From an uncultured Lachnospiraceae bacterium (GTDB lineage: Bacteria; Bacillota; Clostridia; Lachnospirales; Lachnospiraceae): a stretch of DNA of 64,000 nt. The position numbers were made by a program, and so were the translations under genes. The notes under the pieces were generated by a model. The model worked only from the letters and a program-made list of their open reading frames with translations. It had not been told where the DNA came from and ran no database searches. Shown in pieces: positions 1 through 7,828 of this stretch. Every line of letters starts with the position of its first letter. The first letter of the stretch is position 1. Location of the stretch: positions 12,592 through 76,591 of the forward strand of contig CAJUEY010000012.1 of the NCBI GenBank assembly GCA_910585825.1. Reading direction: 5' to 3'.

Positions 1-252
1 TCGGATGAGTCTGAGATTAGAAAGGCCATTGAAGAAGGCTGCAAGAAATTTGATCTTACATTAACAGACGAAGAAAAAGAGGAAGTAGTCAAGCTGATGA
101 AAAAGATCGGCGAACTGGATTTGGATCTGGACAGTCTGTTAAATGCAGCACAGTCGATTTACGATAAAATTTCCAATGCAGACGGAGGATTTTGGGCGAA
201 GATCAGAGAACTGCTGAATACAATTATAGAAAAGATCAAAGAACTGTTTTAG
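1..252 (+). CDS. C-terminal part of a DUF1002-family protein (cut by window edge)
   Basis: An open frame runs from the first base to a TAG at 250-252 and encodes about 83 residues; the start lies outside the window. The sequence is highly charged and helical: it reads SDESEIRKAIEEG, then an acidic-basic amphipathic stretch with ELDLDLDSL, and ends in a Lys/Glu-rich helix. I recognise this as the C-terminal end of DUF1002 proteins, secreted or membrane-associated Firmicutes proteins of unknown function. Only the tail is visible, so no signal peptide can be checked. A bidirectional terminator follows about 100 bases downstream. Confidence 0.7.
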   Translation, partial: SDESEIRKAIEEGCKKFDLTLTDEEKEEVVKLMKKIGELDLDLDSLLNAAQSIYDKISNADGGFWAKIRELLNTIIEKIKELF

Positions 253-354
253 AGCAGTGGGCAGCAGTTTCCAGATGCAGAGTTGATTTGGAGACAAGAT
301 GCTGATAACAGTGAAAATGAAAAGCGTTTGATGAGGCGAAAAGCCGAGTCGCAG

Positions 355-396
355 AAAAAGAGCCGGGAATGCGCAATGACAATTTCCGGCTCTTTA
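355..396. terminator. Bidirectional rho-independent terminator
   Basis: The arms AAGAGCCGGGAA and TTTCCGGCTCTT form a 12-bp stem with one G-T pair. An A run precedes it and a T run follows it, so it can end both the rightward DUF1002 gene and the leftward membrane-protein gene. Confidence 0.8.
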
Positions 397-436
397 CTGC
401 GTGACAGGGACTTGTTTGATTTTACTGCGCAGCAAG

Positions 437-1432
437 TTATCTGCCATGGACTTTTTGCCTGTTTTTTTCATGAAAGCCTACCAGAATATTATGGTTGGCT
501 TCTGAGAGATAATCAATAATACCGTCAATATCCGATTTGGTATTTTTCGGACAGCGGATATAGACATGCTTGTTTGCAGTAATGTGCAGTGTATAGGAAA
601 TGCTGAAATGATACCAAAACAGTTTGTGCAAAGTGGAATGCTTGTAGATCCAGGTGATTTCCTGAATGGGAACAATAGCGATTCCGTATTTGGAAGTTTC
701 AATAAAAAAGTGTTCTGTAATAAACATGTCTTCCGTGGCAAGCTGGGGAAGTGTGGCAAGTTCTTCTTCCGCCAATGACAGCAGCTCCTTTGGTTTGCCG
801 AAATGTTTTAGTTTCTGGCAGGGTGGAGATAAATACGGTCTGTAGATAAACAGAACAGACAGAAATACAGAGATAACGGCAATCCCGCTGCTTACAGCCA
901 AAAGAAGAAATAAAAAGAGGCCAAAACCGTATCGAAAATCCGGTTCGCTTAAATAATAAGAAGACACCTTGGAGCGAATGCCGGATTGCGTCCAGGACAG
1001 ATCTTTGGATAGATTGGCGAGGAGCGTATCGTAGACGGCATCTCCGGAAAGAATCTTTCCCCGTATTGTAATCTGGTCAATTTCCGGGAGCCCCTGTTCA
1101 CAGGTGGAAGGAGCAAGCAGGATCATGCAGCATTCTTTTTTGTCCGGATTATCCGTGTAATAGTAATATCCCACGGTGCGGGAATGGCGCATTCTGGTGT
1201 AGCCGGTGAACTTAAGATCCTTTAAAGAGGCGGATACGAAAACATTTTTTTCATCGTGCAGTGTTTCCATATCTGAAATATTGGAAAGCTTTGCCGGAAA
1301 AAGAACAGAAGCAACCGGCAGTATTCCGAAGAGAACCGCCGAAAAAATCAAATACAGTATCGGCGGAATCAGACGTTTGCGGTAAAGATTTTTGATATTT
1401 CTTGAGATGTAGTGTTCGTAATTTTCCTGCAT
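437..1432 (-). CDS. Uncharacterised two-pass membrane protein, possible PH-like C-terminal domain
   Basis: The protein has 331 residues. One hydrophobic segment lies at about 20-45 and another at about 170-200. The loop between them, about 120 residues, is predicted extracytoplasmic. The C-terminal third has alternating beta-like stretches (about 235-310, with ITWIYKHST and HVYIRCPK) that resemble bacterial PH-like domains of membrane proteins; this is inference from pattern. The ATG at 1432 is preceded by AGGAG. The gene stands alone and ends at a shared terminator. It may belong to one of the unnamed Clostridia membrane-protein families; no function can be assigned. Confidence 0.75.
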   Translation of the reverse strand: MQENYEHYISRNIKNLYRKRLIPPILYLIFSAVLFGILPVASVLFPAKLSNISDMETLHDEKNVFVSASLKDLKFTGYTRMRHSRTVGYYYYTDNPDKKECCMILLAPSTCEQGLPEIDQITIRGKILSGDAVYDTLLANLSKDLSWTQSGIRSKVSSYYLSEPDFRYGFGLFLFLLLAVSSGIAVISVFLSVLFIYRPYLSPPCQKLKHFGKPKELLSLAEEELATLPQLATEDMFITEHFFIETSKYGIAIVPIQEITWIYKHSTLHKLFWYHFSISYTLHITANKHVYIRCPKNTKSDIDGIIDYLSEANHNILVGFHEKNRQKVHGR

Positions 1433-1530
1433 GGCTTATCTCCTGAACTGTTTGAAAGTTGTATAGGCTTAGTATAATGGAGTGCAGGGAAATATGCAAG
1501 GGTGCATTGCTGTCATATGCCTGACGAATG

Positions 1531-1689
1531 AGGAATTCATTACTGTTCAAACCCATGGTGTTCACAGTAACGAATCCGGCCTGTTGAAAGCTGCCTTACG
1601 GCAAGAGGCCGGATTCCGGCCCCAGTACTGTACTGGCCTGTGACCGTGCAGCGCGGTGCACGGTCCGGGAGTAAACAGTAACAGGAATT
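1531..1689. repeat. 7-bp direct repeats flanking MITE-like copy A
   Basis: AGGAATT occurs at 1531-1537 and again at 1683-1689, immediately outside the MITE-like element. This is what a target-site duplication would look like. Confidence 0.55.
1538..1682 (+). mobile_element. MITE-like hairpin-rich element, copy A (full-length form)
   Basis: This non-coding element of about 145 bp begins ATTACTGTTCA and ends GTAAACAGTAAC, so its ends are imperfect inverted repeats. Internal palindromic modules are GCTGCCTTACGGC, GGCCGGATTCCGGCC, CAGTACTGTACTGG and CCGTGCAGCGCGGTGCACGG. Two further copies lie at about 28465 (same orientation) and 32546 (inverted). The element sits in the intergenic stretch upstream of the methyltransferase. 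It has no coding capacity and would need a transposase in trans, if it moves at all. Confidence 0.65.
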
Positions 1690-1777
1690 GCCGTTTGCAT
1701 TTGATATAGCAACCGGTTGACAACACAAGTCCAAAACTACTATTATTAACAGGTAGAAACAGAAAAGAGGAATGCCA

Positions 1778-2569
1778 ATGAATGCATACAGCGGATTTGC
1801 AGAAGTATATGATTTATTTATGGACAATGTACCTTATGAAGAGTGGCGCCGGGCTCTGACAAAGATATTGGGAAAATATAATATCAAAGACGGCCTGGTA
1901 CTGGAACTTGGCTGTGGAACCGGAAAGATGACAAGGCTTTTGGCAAAAGCGGGTTATGATATGATCGGCATAGATTCGTCAGAAGAAATGCTTGGGATTG
2001 CGAGAGAACGAGAGAGAGAACAGGCAGCCGGGTGGAAGAAGGAAGGGACAGATATGGATATATTATATCTGCACCAGGACATGCGGGAATTTGAACTTTA
2101 CGGAACCGTTAGGGCAGTGATAAGTATCTGTGATTCCATGAATTATATCACAGAGGAAGAAGATCTGCTTACAATATTCAAACTGGTCAACAATTATCTG
2201 GACCCCGGCGGTATCTTTTTGTTTGATTTGAACACGATATATAAATATAAAGAAGTTTTGGGAGACACAACAATTTGCGAAAACCGGGAGGAAGGCAGTT
2301 TTATTTGGGAAAACTATTACGATGAAGAAGAACAGATCAATGAATATGACCTGACGCTCTTTATCAAAGAAGAAGACGGCAGATATAGAAAATACGAAGA
2401 AACCCATTTTCAACGAGGCTATAATCTGGAAACGGTGAAAAAGCTGATAGAAAAGGCCGGATTGGAATGGACAGCCTGTTATGAGGCTTTTTCAGAAGAA
2501 GTTCCAAAAGAAAACAGCGAACGGATTTATGTGATCGCAAGAGAATGTACAAAAAAGAAAGGGGCATAA
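1778..2569 (+). CDS. Class I SAM-dependent methyltransferase
   Basis: The protein has 263 residues and a Rossmann-type methyltransferase fold. Motif I, VLELGCGTG, is at about residues 41-49; the acidic end of strand 2 is in MIGIDSSEEM; motif IV-like ISICDSMNYI follows. The pattern matches the Methyltransf_25/11 group, which act on small molecules or other acceptors, so the substrate is unknown. Two in-frame ATGs lie six bases apart. I chose 1778 because AGAGG at 1766-1770 is 7 nt upstream of it but only 1 nt from the ATG at 1772. The next gene, hslO, starts 2 bp after the stop, suggesting co-transcription. Confidence 0.85.
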   Translation: MNAYSGFAEVYDLFMDNVPYEEWRRALTKILGKYNIKDGLVLELGCGTGKMTRLLAKAGYDMIGIDSSEEMLGIAREREREQAAGWKKEGTDMDILYLHQDMREFELYGTVRAVISICDSMNYITEEEDLLTIFKLVNNYLDPGGIFLFDLNTIYKYKEVLGDTTICENREEGSFIWENYYDEEEQINEYDLTLFIKEEDGRYRKYEETHFQRGYNLETVKKLIEKAGLEWTACYEAFSEEVPKENSERIYVIARECTKKKGA

Positions 2570-2571
2570 AC

Positions 2572-3441
2572 ATGTCAGACTATATGGTACGGGCAACAGC
2601 GGCAAATGGGCAGATTCGTGCATTTGCCGTTACATCAAAAGAACTGGTAGAGACGGCGAGGCGTCATCACAATACAAGTCCGGTTATAACAGCCGCGCTT
2701 GGCAGGTTGATGTCCGGCGCAGTGATGATGGGCGCTATGATGAAGGGAGAAAAAGATCTTCTGACCATACAGATTCAATGCAGCGGGCCTGCAAAAGCAT
2801 TGCTGGTTACAGCAGATGCAAAGGGAAATGTGAAAGGGTATCCGGGAGTGCCGGATGTCATTCTTCCGCCGAATCAAAACGGAAAGTTAGATGTGGGAGG
2901 AGCATTGGGTCTTGGCGTAATGAGCGTCATAAAAGACATCGGAATGAAAGAACCATATGTGGGACAGACGGAATTGAAAACGGGAGAAATCGCAGATGAT
3001 CTGACCTATTATTTTGCATCTTCGGAACAGATTCCTTCCTCGGTAGGCCTGGGTGTGTTGATGAACAAAAATAATACCGTAAAACAGGCGGGCGGATTTA
3101 TTCTGCAGCTGATGCCTTTTACCGATGAAGAAACCATCTGTAAGCTGGAAGAGCGGATTGCAGAAATGGAGAGCATTACGGCGCTTTTGGAAAAAGGCGA
3201 TACGCCGGAGCTTTTGTTAAAAGAAGTATTGGGCGATATTCCCTTTGAAGCGGCAGAGGCGGTTCCGGTACAGTTCCGATGTGACTGTTCCAAAGAAAAG
3301 ATTGCAAAATCTCTGGCGGCAATCAGCAAAAAGGATTTGGATGAGATGATTGCAGACGGAAAAGGAATTGAAGTGAAATGCCATTTTTGCAATACGGATT
3401 ATCATTTCAGCACAGAAGAATTGCAGGGAATAAGGAAATAA
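2572..3441 (+). CDS. hslO: Hsp33 redox-regulated holdase chaperone
   Basis: The protein has 289 residues. The N-terminal Hsp33 core starts MSDYMVRATA. The C-terminal zinc redox switch has the four family cysteines as CDC (about residue 240) and CHFC (about 270). In this family the cysteines release zinc and form disulfides under oxidative stress, turning the protein into a cytoplasmic holdase. The start at 2572 follows AAAGAAAGGGG; an upstream in-frame ATG lacks a good ribosome-binding site. It sits directly behind the methyltransferase gene and 32 bp ahead of nadE. Confidence 0.95.
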   Translation: MSDYMVRATAANGQIRAFAVTSKELVETARRHHNTSPVITAALGRLMSGAVMMGAMMKGEKDLLTIQIQCSGPAKALLVTADAKGNVKGYPGVPDVILPPNQNGKLDVGGALGLGVMSVIKDIGMKEPYVGQTELKTGEIADDLTYYFASSEQIPSSVGLGVLMNKNNTVKQAGGFILQLMPFTDEETICKLEERIAEMESITALLEKGDTPELLLKEVLGDIPFEAAEAVPVQFRCDCSKEKIAKSLAAISKKDLDEMIADGKGIEVKCHFCNTDYHFSTEELQGIRK

Positions 3442-3473
3442 AGAGATAGAAGCGAAAACAAGGAGACAGGAAA

Positions 3474-5396
3474 TTGAAAGACGGATATATTAAAGTGGCA
3501 GCCGTTACTCCAAAAGTTAAAGTGGCGGATACCAAATATAACACAGACCATATTTGTGAAAAAATCAGAGAATGCAGCAGGAACGGTGCAAAAGTCATAG
3601 TGTTTCCAGAACTTTGCATTACCGGTTATTCCTGCGGAGATTTGTTTTTACAGGATCTTTTGTTAGAACAGGCAGTAGACGGACTGCAGGAAATTGCCCA
3701 GTGCACCAGAGAGGCAGATGCCATTGTATTTGTGGGACTTCCGCTTGCTTATAAAGGAAAGCTTTACAATGCCTTGGCAGCCCTTAGCGATGGAGAAATT
3801 TTAGGGTTTGTGACGAAAACATTTCTGCCGAATTACAACGAATTTTATGAGGCCCGTCATTTTACAAAAGGAATAAAAGAGACGGTTTATGTGGATCTCA
3901 AAGAAGAATCTGTGCCAATGGGGAGCAATCTGTTATTTGTCTGCGACACCATGAGAGAGCTTACAATCGCCGGAGAAATCTGTGAGGATTTATGGGCGCC
4001 GAATCCTCCCAGCATTGCCCATGCATTGGCAGGCGCGGTTTTGATTGTGAATGCTTCTGCCAGTGACGAGGCAACCGGCAAAGATATTTATCGGAAGAAT
4101 TTAGTCTGCGGACAATCAGCAAGACTTCTCTGCGGATATATATACGCCGGCGCCGGAAACGGAGAGTCTACTCAGGATGTGGTATATTCCGGGCACAATA
4201 TCATTGCAGAAAACGGAACCCTTCTGGCAGAATCCAGACGGTTTGAAAATGAAACGATTTATACGGAAATCGATCTGAAAAAACTGCTGGAGGAGCGGAG
4301 AAGAAATACGACTTTTGAACCCGGCGGCAGCGAAACAGAATATGAAGAAATTGAATTTTCTTTAAAAACAGAAGATACAGAACTGACACGCTTTATCGAT
4401 CCTTCGCCTTTTGTTCCCGGGAAAAAAGAGGAGAGAGAGAAACGCTGCGATGAAATTCTTACAATTCAGGCCATGGGGCTTTACGGAAGATTAAAGCACA
4501 CAAAATGTAAATGCGCAGTAGTAGGTATTTCGGGAGGTCTGGATTCCACGCTGGCGCTATTGGTCACGGTTCGCGCCTTTGATCAGTTAAACCTGGACCG
4601 AAAAGGGATCATAGCCGTAACGATGCCGGGTTTTGGAACAACAGACCGTACTTATACGAATGCAGTCAGCATGATCAAATGTCTGGGAGTAACCTTTCGG
4701 GAAGTTTCGATTAAAGAATCCGTGCAGGTTCATTTTGCGGATATCGGTCATGATCCATTGGAGCATGATGTTACCTATGAAAATGCCCAGGCAAGAGAGC
4801 GCACGCAGATTTTAATGGATATTGCAAATAAAGAAGGCGGCATGGTCATCGGAACAGGAGACATGTCGGAACTTGCATTAGGCTGGGCTACCTACAATGG
4901 GGATCATATGTCCATGTACGGCGTCAATGCATCCGTGCCAAAGACACTGGTGCGCCATCTGGTGCGTTATTATGCAGATACCTGTTCGGATGATACTTTG
5001 AAAAATGTTCTCTTAGATGTGTTGGATACACCGGTCAGCCCGGAATTGCTGCCGCCTAAGGACGGAGAGATTGCCCAGAAAACAGAAGATATTGTGGGGC
5101 CGTATGAGCTGCATGATTTTTTCCTGTACTATATGCTGCGTTTCGGATATCCGCCCAAAAAAGTATATCGTCTGGCCTGTAAGGCATTTTCCGGCATCTA
5201 TGAGGAAGAAGTGATTTATAAATGGCTGAAAAATTATTATCATAGGTTCTTTTCCCAGCAGTTTAAACGTTCTTGTCTGCCTGACGGGCCAAAAGTAGGA
5301 ACCATTGCAGTATCCCCCAGAGGAGATCTGCGCATGCCTTCCGATGCCTGTGCAAAAATCTGGCTGGATGAAGTGGAAGAATTGGCAGCAGATTAA
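3474..5396 (+). CDS. nadE: Glutamine-dependent NAD+ synthetase
   Basis: The protein has 640 residues, the usual length of the two-domain glutamine-hydrolysing form. The N-terminal nitrilase-like glutaminase domain (about 1-280) shows the Glu-Lys-Cys triad: Glu in FPELCITGYS, Lys in KTFLPNYNEF, Cys in GEICEDLWAP. The C-terminal synthetase domain has the P-loop VGISGGLDSTLA (about 346-358) and later GTGDMSELALGW. It amidates nicotinic acid adenine dinucleotide to NAD+ in the cytoplasm. The start is TTG, 7 nt after AGGAGACAGG. It follows hslO closely and is probably in the same transcript. Confidence 0.95.
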   Translation: MKDGYIKVAAVTPKVKVADTKYNTDHICEKIRECSRNGAKVIVFPELCITGYSCGDLFLQDLLLEQAVDGLQEIAQCTREADAIVFVGLPLAYKGKLYNALAALSDGEILGFVTKTFLPNYNEFYEARHFTKGIKETVYVDLKEESVPMGSNLLFVCDTMRELTIAGEICEDLWAPNPPSIAHALAGAVLIVNASASDEATGKDIYRKNLVCGQSARLLCGYIYAGAGNGESTQDVVYSGHNIIAENGTLLAESRRFENETIYTEIDLKKLLEERRRNTTFEPGGSETEYEEIEFSLKTEDTELTRFIDPSPFVPGKKEEREKRCDEILTIQAMGLYGRLKHTKCKCAVVGISGGLDSTLALLVTVRAFDQLNLDRKGIIAVTMPGFGTTDRTYTNAVSMIKCLGVTFREVSIKESVQVHFADIGHDPLEHDVTYENAQARERTQILMDIANKEGGMVIGTGDMSELALGWATYNGDHMSMYGVNASVPKTLVRHLVRYYADTCSDDTLKNVLLDVLDTPVSPELLPPKDGEIAQKTEDIVGPYELHDFFLYYMLRFGYPPKKVYRLACKAFSGIYEEEVIYKWLKNYYHRFFSQQFKRSCLPDGPKVGTIAVSPRGDLRMPSDACAKIWLDEVEELAAD

Positions 5397-5440
5397 CAGA
5401 AGGCGAAATATAACAGCATGTTTTGATAAGGAGGATCGGA

Positions 5441-6619
5441 ATGCAGTATCGGAAAGACCGAAAAGGAAATGAATTGTCTGTATTGGGATACGGCTGTATG
5501 CGTTTTACAAGAAAAGGAAGCGGTATTGATCTTGAAAAAGCAGAAAAAGAAATTATGCGGGGGATAGAGGCGGGAATTAATTATTATGATACGGCGTACA
5601 TTTATCCGGGCAGCGAGGCTGCTCTGGGAGAAATTTTAAACCGCAATCACTGCAGGGAAAAAGTCTATATTGCAACAAAACTGCCTCATTATATGATCAA
5701 ATCCATAGAGGGCGTGGAGAAAACATTTCAGGAAGAATTGCGCAGACTGAAAACAGATTATATTGATTATTATCTGATGCATATGCTGACCGATACGGAT
5801 ACCTGGGAAAAATTAAAAAAAATGGGTATCGTAGAGTGGATTCATTCCAAAATGGAAAGCGGCGCGATCCGGAATATCGGATTTTCCTATCATGGACATA
5901 CGGCTATGTTTAAACGGCTGGTAGATGCTTATGACTGGGATTTTTGTCAGATCCAGTATAATTACATGGATGAAAACAGTCAGGCCGGAAGAGAGGGGCT
6001 TAAGTATGCTGCAGAGAAAGGCATTCCGGTGATTATCATGGAGCCGCTTCGGGGCGGAAGGCTGGTGCATTTGCTGCCGAAAAGCGCGAAGAAATTGTTT
6101 CAGGAGGACGCACTTAAAAGGACGCCGGCAGAATTGGCTTTCCGCTGGCTCTATGACCAGCCGGAGGTGACCTGCGTCCTTTCCGGTATGAATTCTATGG
6201 AAATGCTCACAGAAAATATAAAAACGGCAGAAATGGCCGGGCCGGGACATTTTTCCAGAGAAGACCGTGAACTTGTGGAGAAAGTCAAAGCAGAAATCAA
6301 AAAAACAGTAAAAGTGGGATGTACCGGATGCGGGTACTGCATGCCCTGTCCGAAAGGAGTGGACATTCCCGTCACCTTCCGCTGCTATAATGAAATGTAT
6401 TCGGAGACAAAAAGCGGAGCCAGAAAAGAATATTTACAGTGTACTGCTTTTCGGAAAAATCAAAGCAGTGCATCTATGTGCATCGGCTGCGGGAAATGCG
6501 AAACCCATTGTCCCCAGCAGATTGAAATCCGTAAGGAGTTAAAAAGGGCGGTAAAGGAATTGGAAACGCCGCCTTATAAGGCGGCGAAAAAAGTCATTGC
6601 ACTATTGAAATTGTGGTAA
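5441..6619 (+). CDS. Aldo/keto reductase with C-terminal 2x[4Fe-4S] ferredoxin domain
   Basis: The protein has 392 residues. An aldo/keto reductase TIM barrel covers about 1-280, with the tetrad visible as D in YYDTAY, K in IATKLP and H in YLMHML. A ferredoxin-like tail follows with CTGCGYCMPCPKG and CIGCGKCETHCPQ, both of CxxCxxCxxxCP type. This architecture is common in anaerobes and implies electron exchange with ferredoxin; the substrate is unknown. The start at 5441 follows AAGGAGG at 5428-5434. A GCCGCC/GGCGGC hairpin lies in the last codons (about 6570-6585). Confidence 0.9.
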   Translation: MQYRKDRKGNELSVLGYGCMRFTRKGSGIDLEKAEKEIMRGIEAGINYYDTAYIYPGSEAALGEILNRNHCREKVYIATKLPHYMIKSIEGVEKTFQEELRRLKTDYIDYYLMHMLTDTDTWEKLKKMGIVEWIHSKMESGAIRNIGFSYHGHTAMFKRLVDAYDWDFCQIQYNYMDENSQAGREGLKYAAEKGIPVIIMEPLRGGRLVHLLPKSAKKLFQEDALKRTPAELAFRWLYDQPEVTCVLSGMNSMEMLTENIKTAEMAGPGHFSREDRELVEKVKAEIKKTVKVGCTGCGYCMPCPKGVDIPVTFRCYNEMYSETKSGARKEYLQCTAFRKNQSSASMCIGCGKCETHCPQQIEIRKELKRAVKELETPPYKAAKKVIALLKLW

Positions 6620-6712
6620 AATGTGATGTCAATCGTTGTTTCGGATTTTGTAATCGAATGCAGAGTCCGGAATAACGATACAGATTTTGTGAAACGGTGC
6701 AGAGTGATATGT

Positions 6713-7423
6713 TTACACCCGCCGAATGCGGTTTTCCAGAGAAGGTTTGGAGGCTCCAATCCGCAGGGAGTCCTTGGCATAAACAAACGTATACATAAAA
6801 ACAGAGAAAACGATTCCCGTAATTACATCAAAAACGGAATGCTGTTTTAAAAACATGGTGGATAAAATAATGCTTACCATAAGAACCGCAGAACCGTAAC
6901 GGATGCTTTTGCTTTTCTTAAACTCTTCGCTGTGCCAGATTGCAATATTGACGCCAATGGAATTGTATACATGGATGCTGGGAAACAGATTCGTCGGGGT
7001 ATCTGCCCGGTATAGAAGGCGAACCAGGTCCGTAAAAATATTCTCCCGTTCAAAAACCGTGGGTCTTAAATAATGTCCGTTGGGATAGACGGTTGAAATA
7101 ATCAGAAAAACAGTCATTCCCACAAAAAGAAAAGCGCAGAGCCTGTAAAATTCATTCTTGTTTTTCAAAAAGAAATACATTACTGTGATGGCAATATAAG
7201 CAAACCATAACAGATATGGTATAATAAAATATTCCACAAAGGGGATTGCGTCATCAATTGACATATGGATGATATGAAAATGTTTGGTTATATTTTTTTC
7301 CAACCAGCCAAACCAGGGAAAATAGATCAGCAGGTACAACAGTATAAGGCCATGTCTGTATTGCTGGAAAAACGTAGAAATGTTGGTTTTTAAAACGGAT
7401 TTTTGTGCGTTCGCATCGTTCAC
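6713..7423 (-). CDS. PAP2-superfamily membrane phosphatase-like protein
   Basis: The protein has about 236 residues and five to six hydrophobic segments. PAP2 motifs are present in the PSIH variant: FPSIHVYNS (motif 2) and a motif 3-like region with KQHSVFDVITG. The canonical motif 1 KxxxxxxRP is poorly conserved; LRPTVF may stand in for it. The PSIH form is typical of the inositol-phosphorylceramide-synthase-like branch, so the role may be lipid head-group transfer or dephosphorylation at the membrane. Starts are GTG only. I chose 7423, since AAGGTGA lies just upstream; the other GTG at 7432 overlaps that site. Read leftward, alone. Confidence 0.8.
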   Translation of the reverse strand: MNDANAQKSVLKTNISTFFQQYRHGLILLYLLIYFPWFGWLEKNITKHFHIIHMSIDDAIPFVEYFIIPYLLWFAYIAITVMYFFLKNKNEFYRLCAFLFVGMTVFLIISTVYPNGHYLRPTVFERENIFTDLVRLLYRADTPTNLFPSIHVYNSIGVNIAIWHSEEFKKSKSIRYGSAVLMVSIILSTMFLKQHSVFDVITGIVFSVFMYTFVYAKDSLRIGASKPSLENRIRRV

Positions 7424-7601
7424 AACAGTCACCTTACCTGAAAATCTTTTCTATAATTAGTATGCTTATTGAAATGCATTATAGCACAGGACTTTTTTTG
7501 CGACAATCATATTTTTTGTTTTTTAAAAAAATTAGTAAATTCTTAAGAATTGAAATGTTTTGGATAGAAACAGAATGTGTTAAAATTTATTTTGAGTGTC
7601 T

Positions 7602-7629
7602 GAGCGTATTTGAATTTTCAAATACGCTC
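7602..7629. repeat. Perfect 28-bp palindrome of the GAGCGTATTTGAA family
   Basis: GAGCGTATTTGAA, two T bases, then its exact reverse complement. The same half-site is found at 38157-38171, and a variant (GAGCGTGTTTGA) at 63686. It lies upstream of a micro-ORF and could act as a terminator-like hairpin, an operator or the remnant of a repeat element. Confidence 0.7.
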
Positions 7630-7667
7630 TAAAGATATATAAAATTATTTTACGAGGTAATATATTT

Positions 7668-7748
7668 ATGGGAAAAGCATATTTTGAAAAAAGAAACAGA
7701 AGGCGTTCAAGAAACGCAGAAAGATCTGCGATGAATATATATATATAA
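7668..7748 (+). CDS. Possible 26-residue basic micro-protein
   Basis: ATG at 7668 is preceded by GAGGT at 7654-7658 and followed by 26 codons to TAA. The peptide is strongly basic in its first half (FEKRNRRRSRN). It sits between the 28-bp palindrome and the L,D-transpeptidase. It could be a real small protein, a leader peptide or chance; nothing else supports it. Confidence 0.25.
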   Translation: MGKAYFEKRNRRRSRNAERSAMNIYI

Positions 7749-7828
7749 ATGATTCGTATTCTGTTTGGGAAGCTGTATTTGTTGCAGAACGATGAGAATA
7801 CGCAGTAAAGCAGGAGGGAAATAAACAT

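Noticed and set aside
6623..6850. 75-codon plus-strand frame after the aldo/keto reductase
   Set aside because: It lies mostly antisense to the PAP2 gene, has no ribosome-binding site and no recognisable sequence.
6713..7423. PAP2 protein scored as inactive because PSGH is PSIH
   Set aside because: PSIH-type motif 2 is normal in the inositol-phosphorylceramide-synthase-like branch, so it is not evidence of decay.
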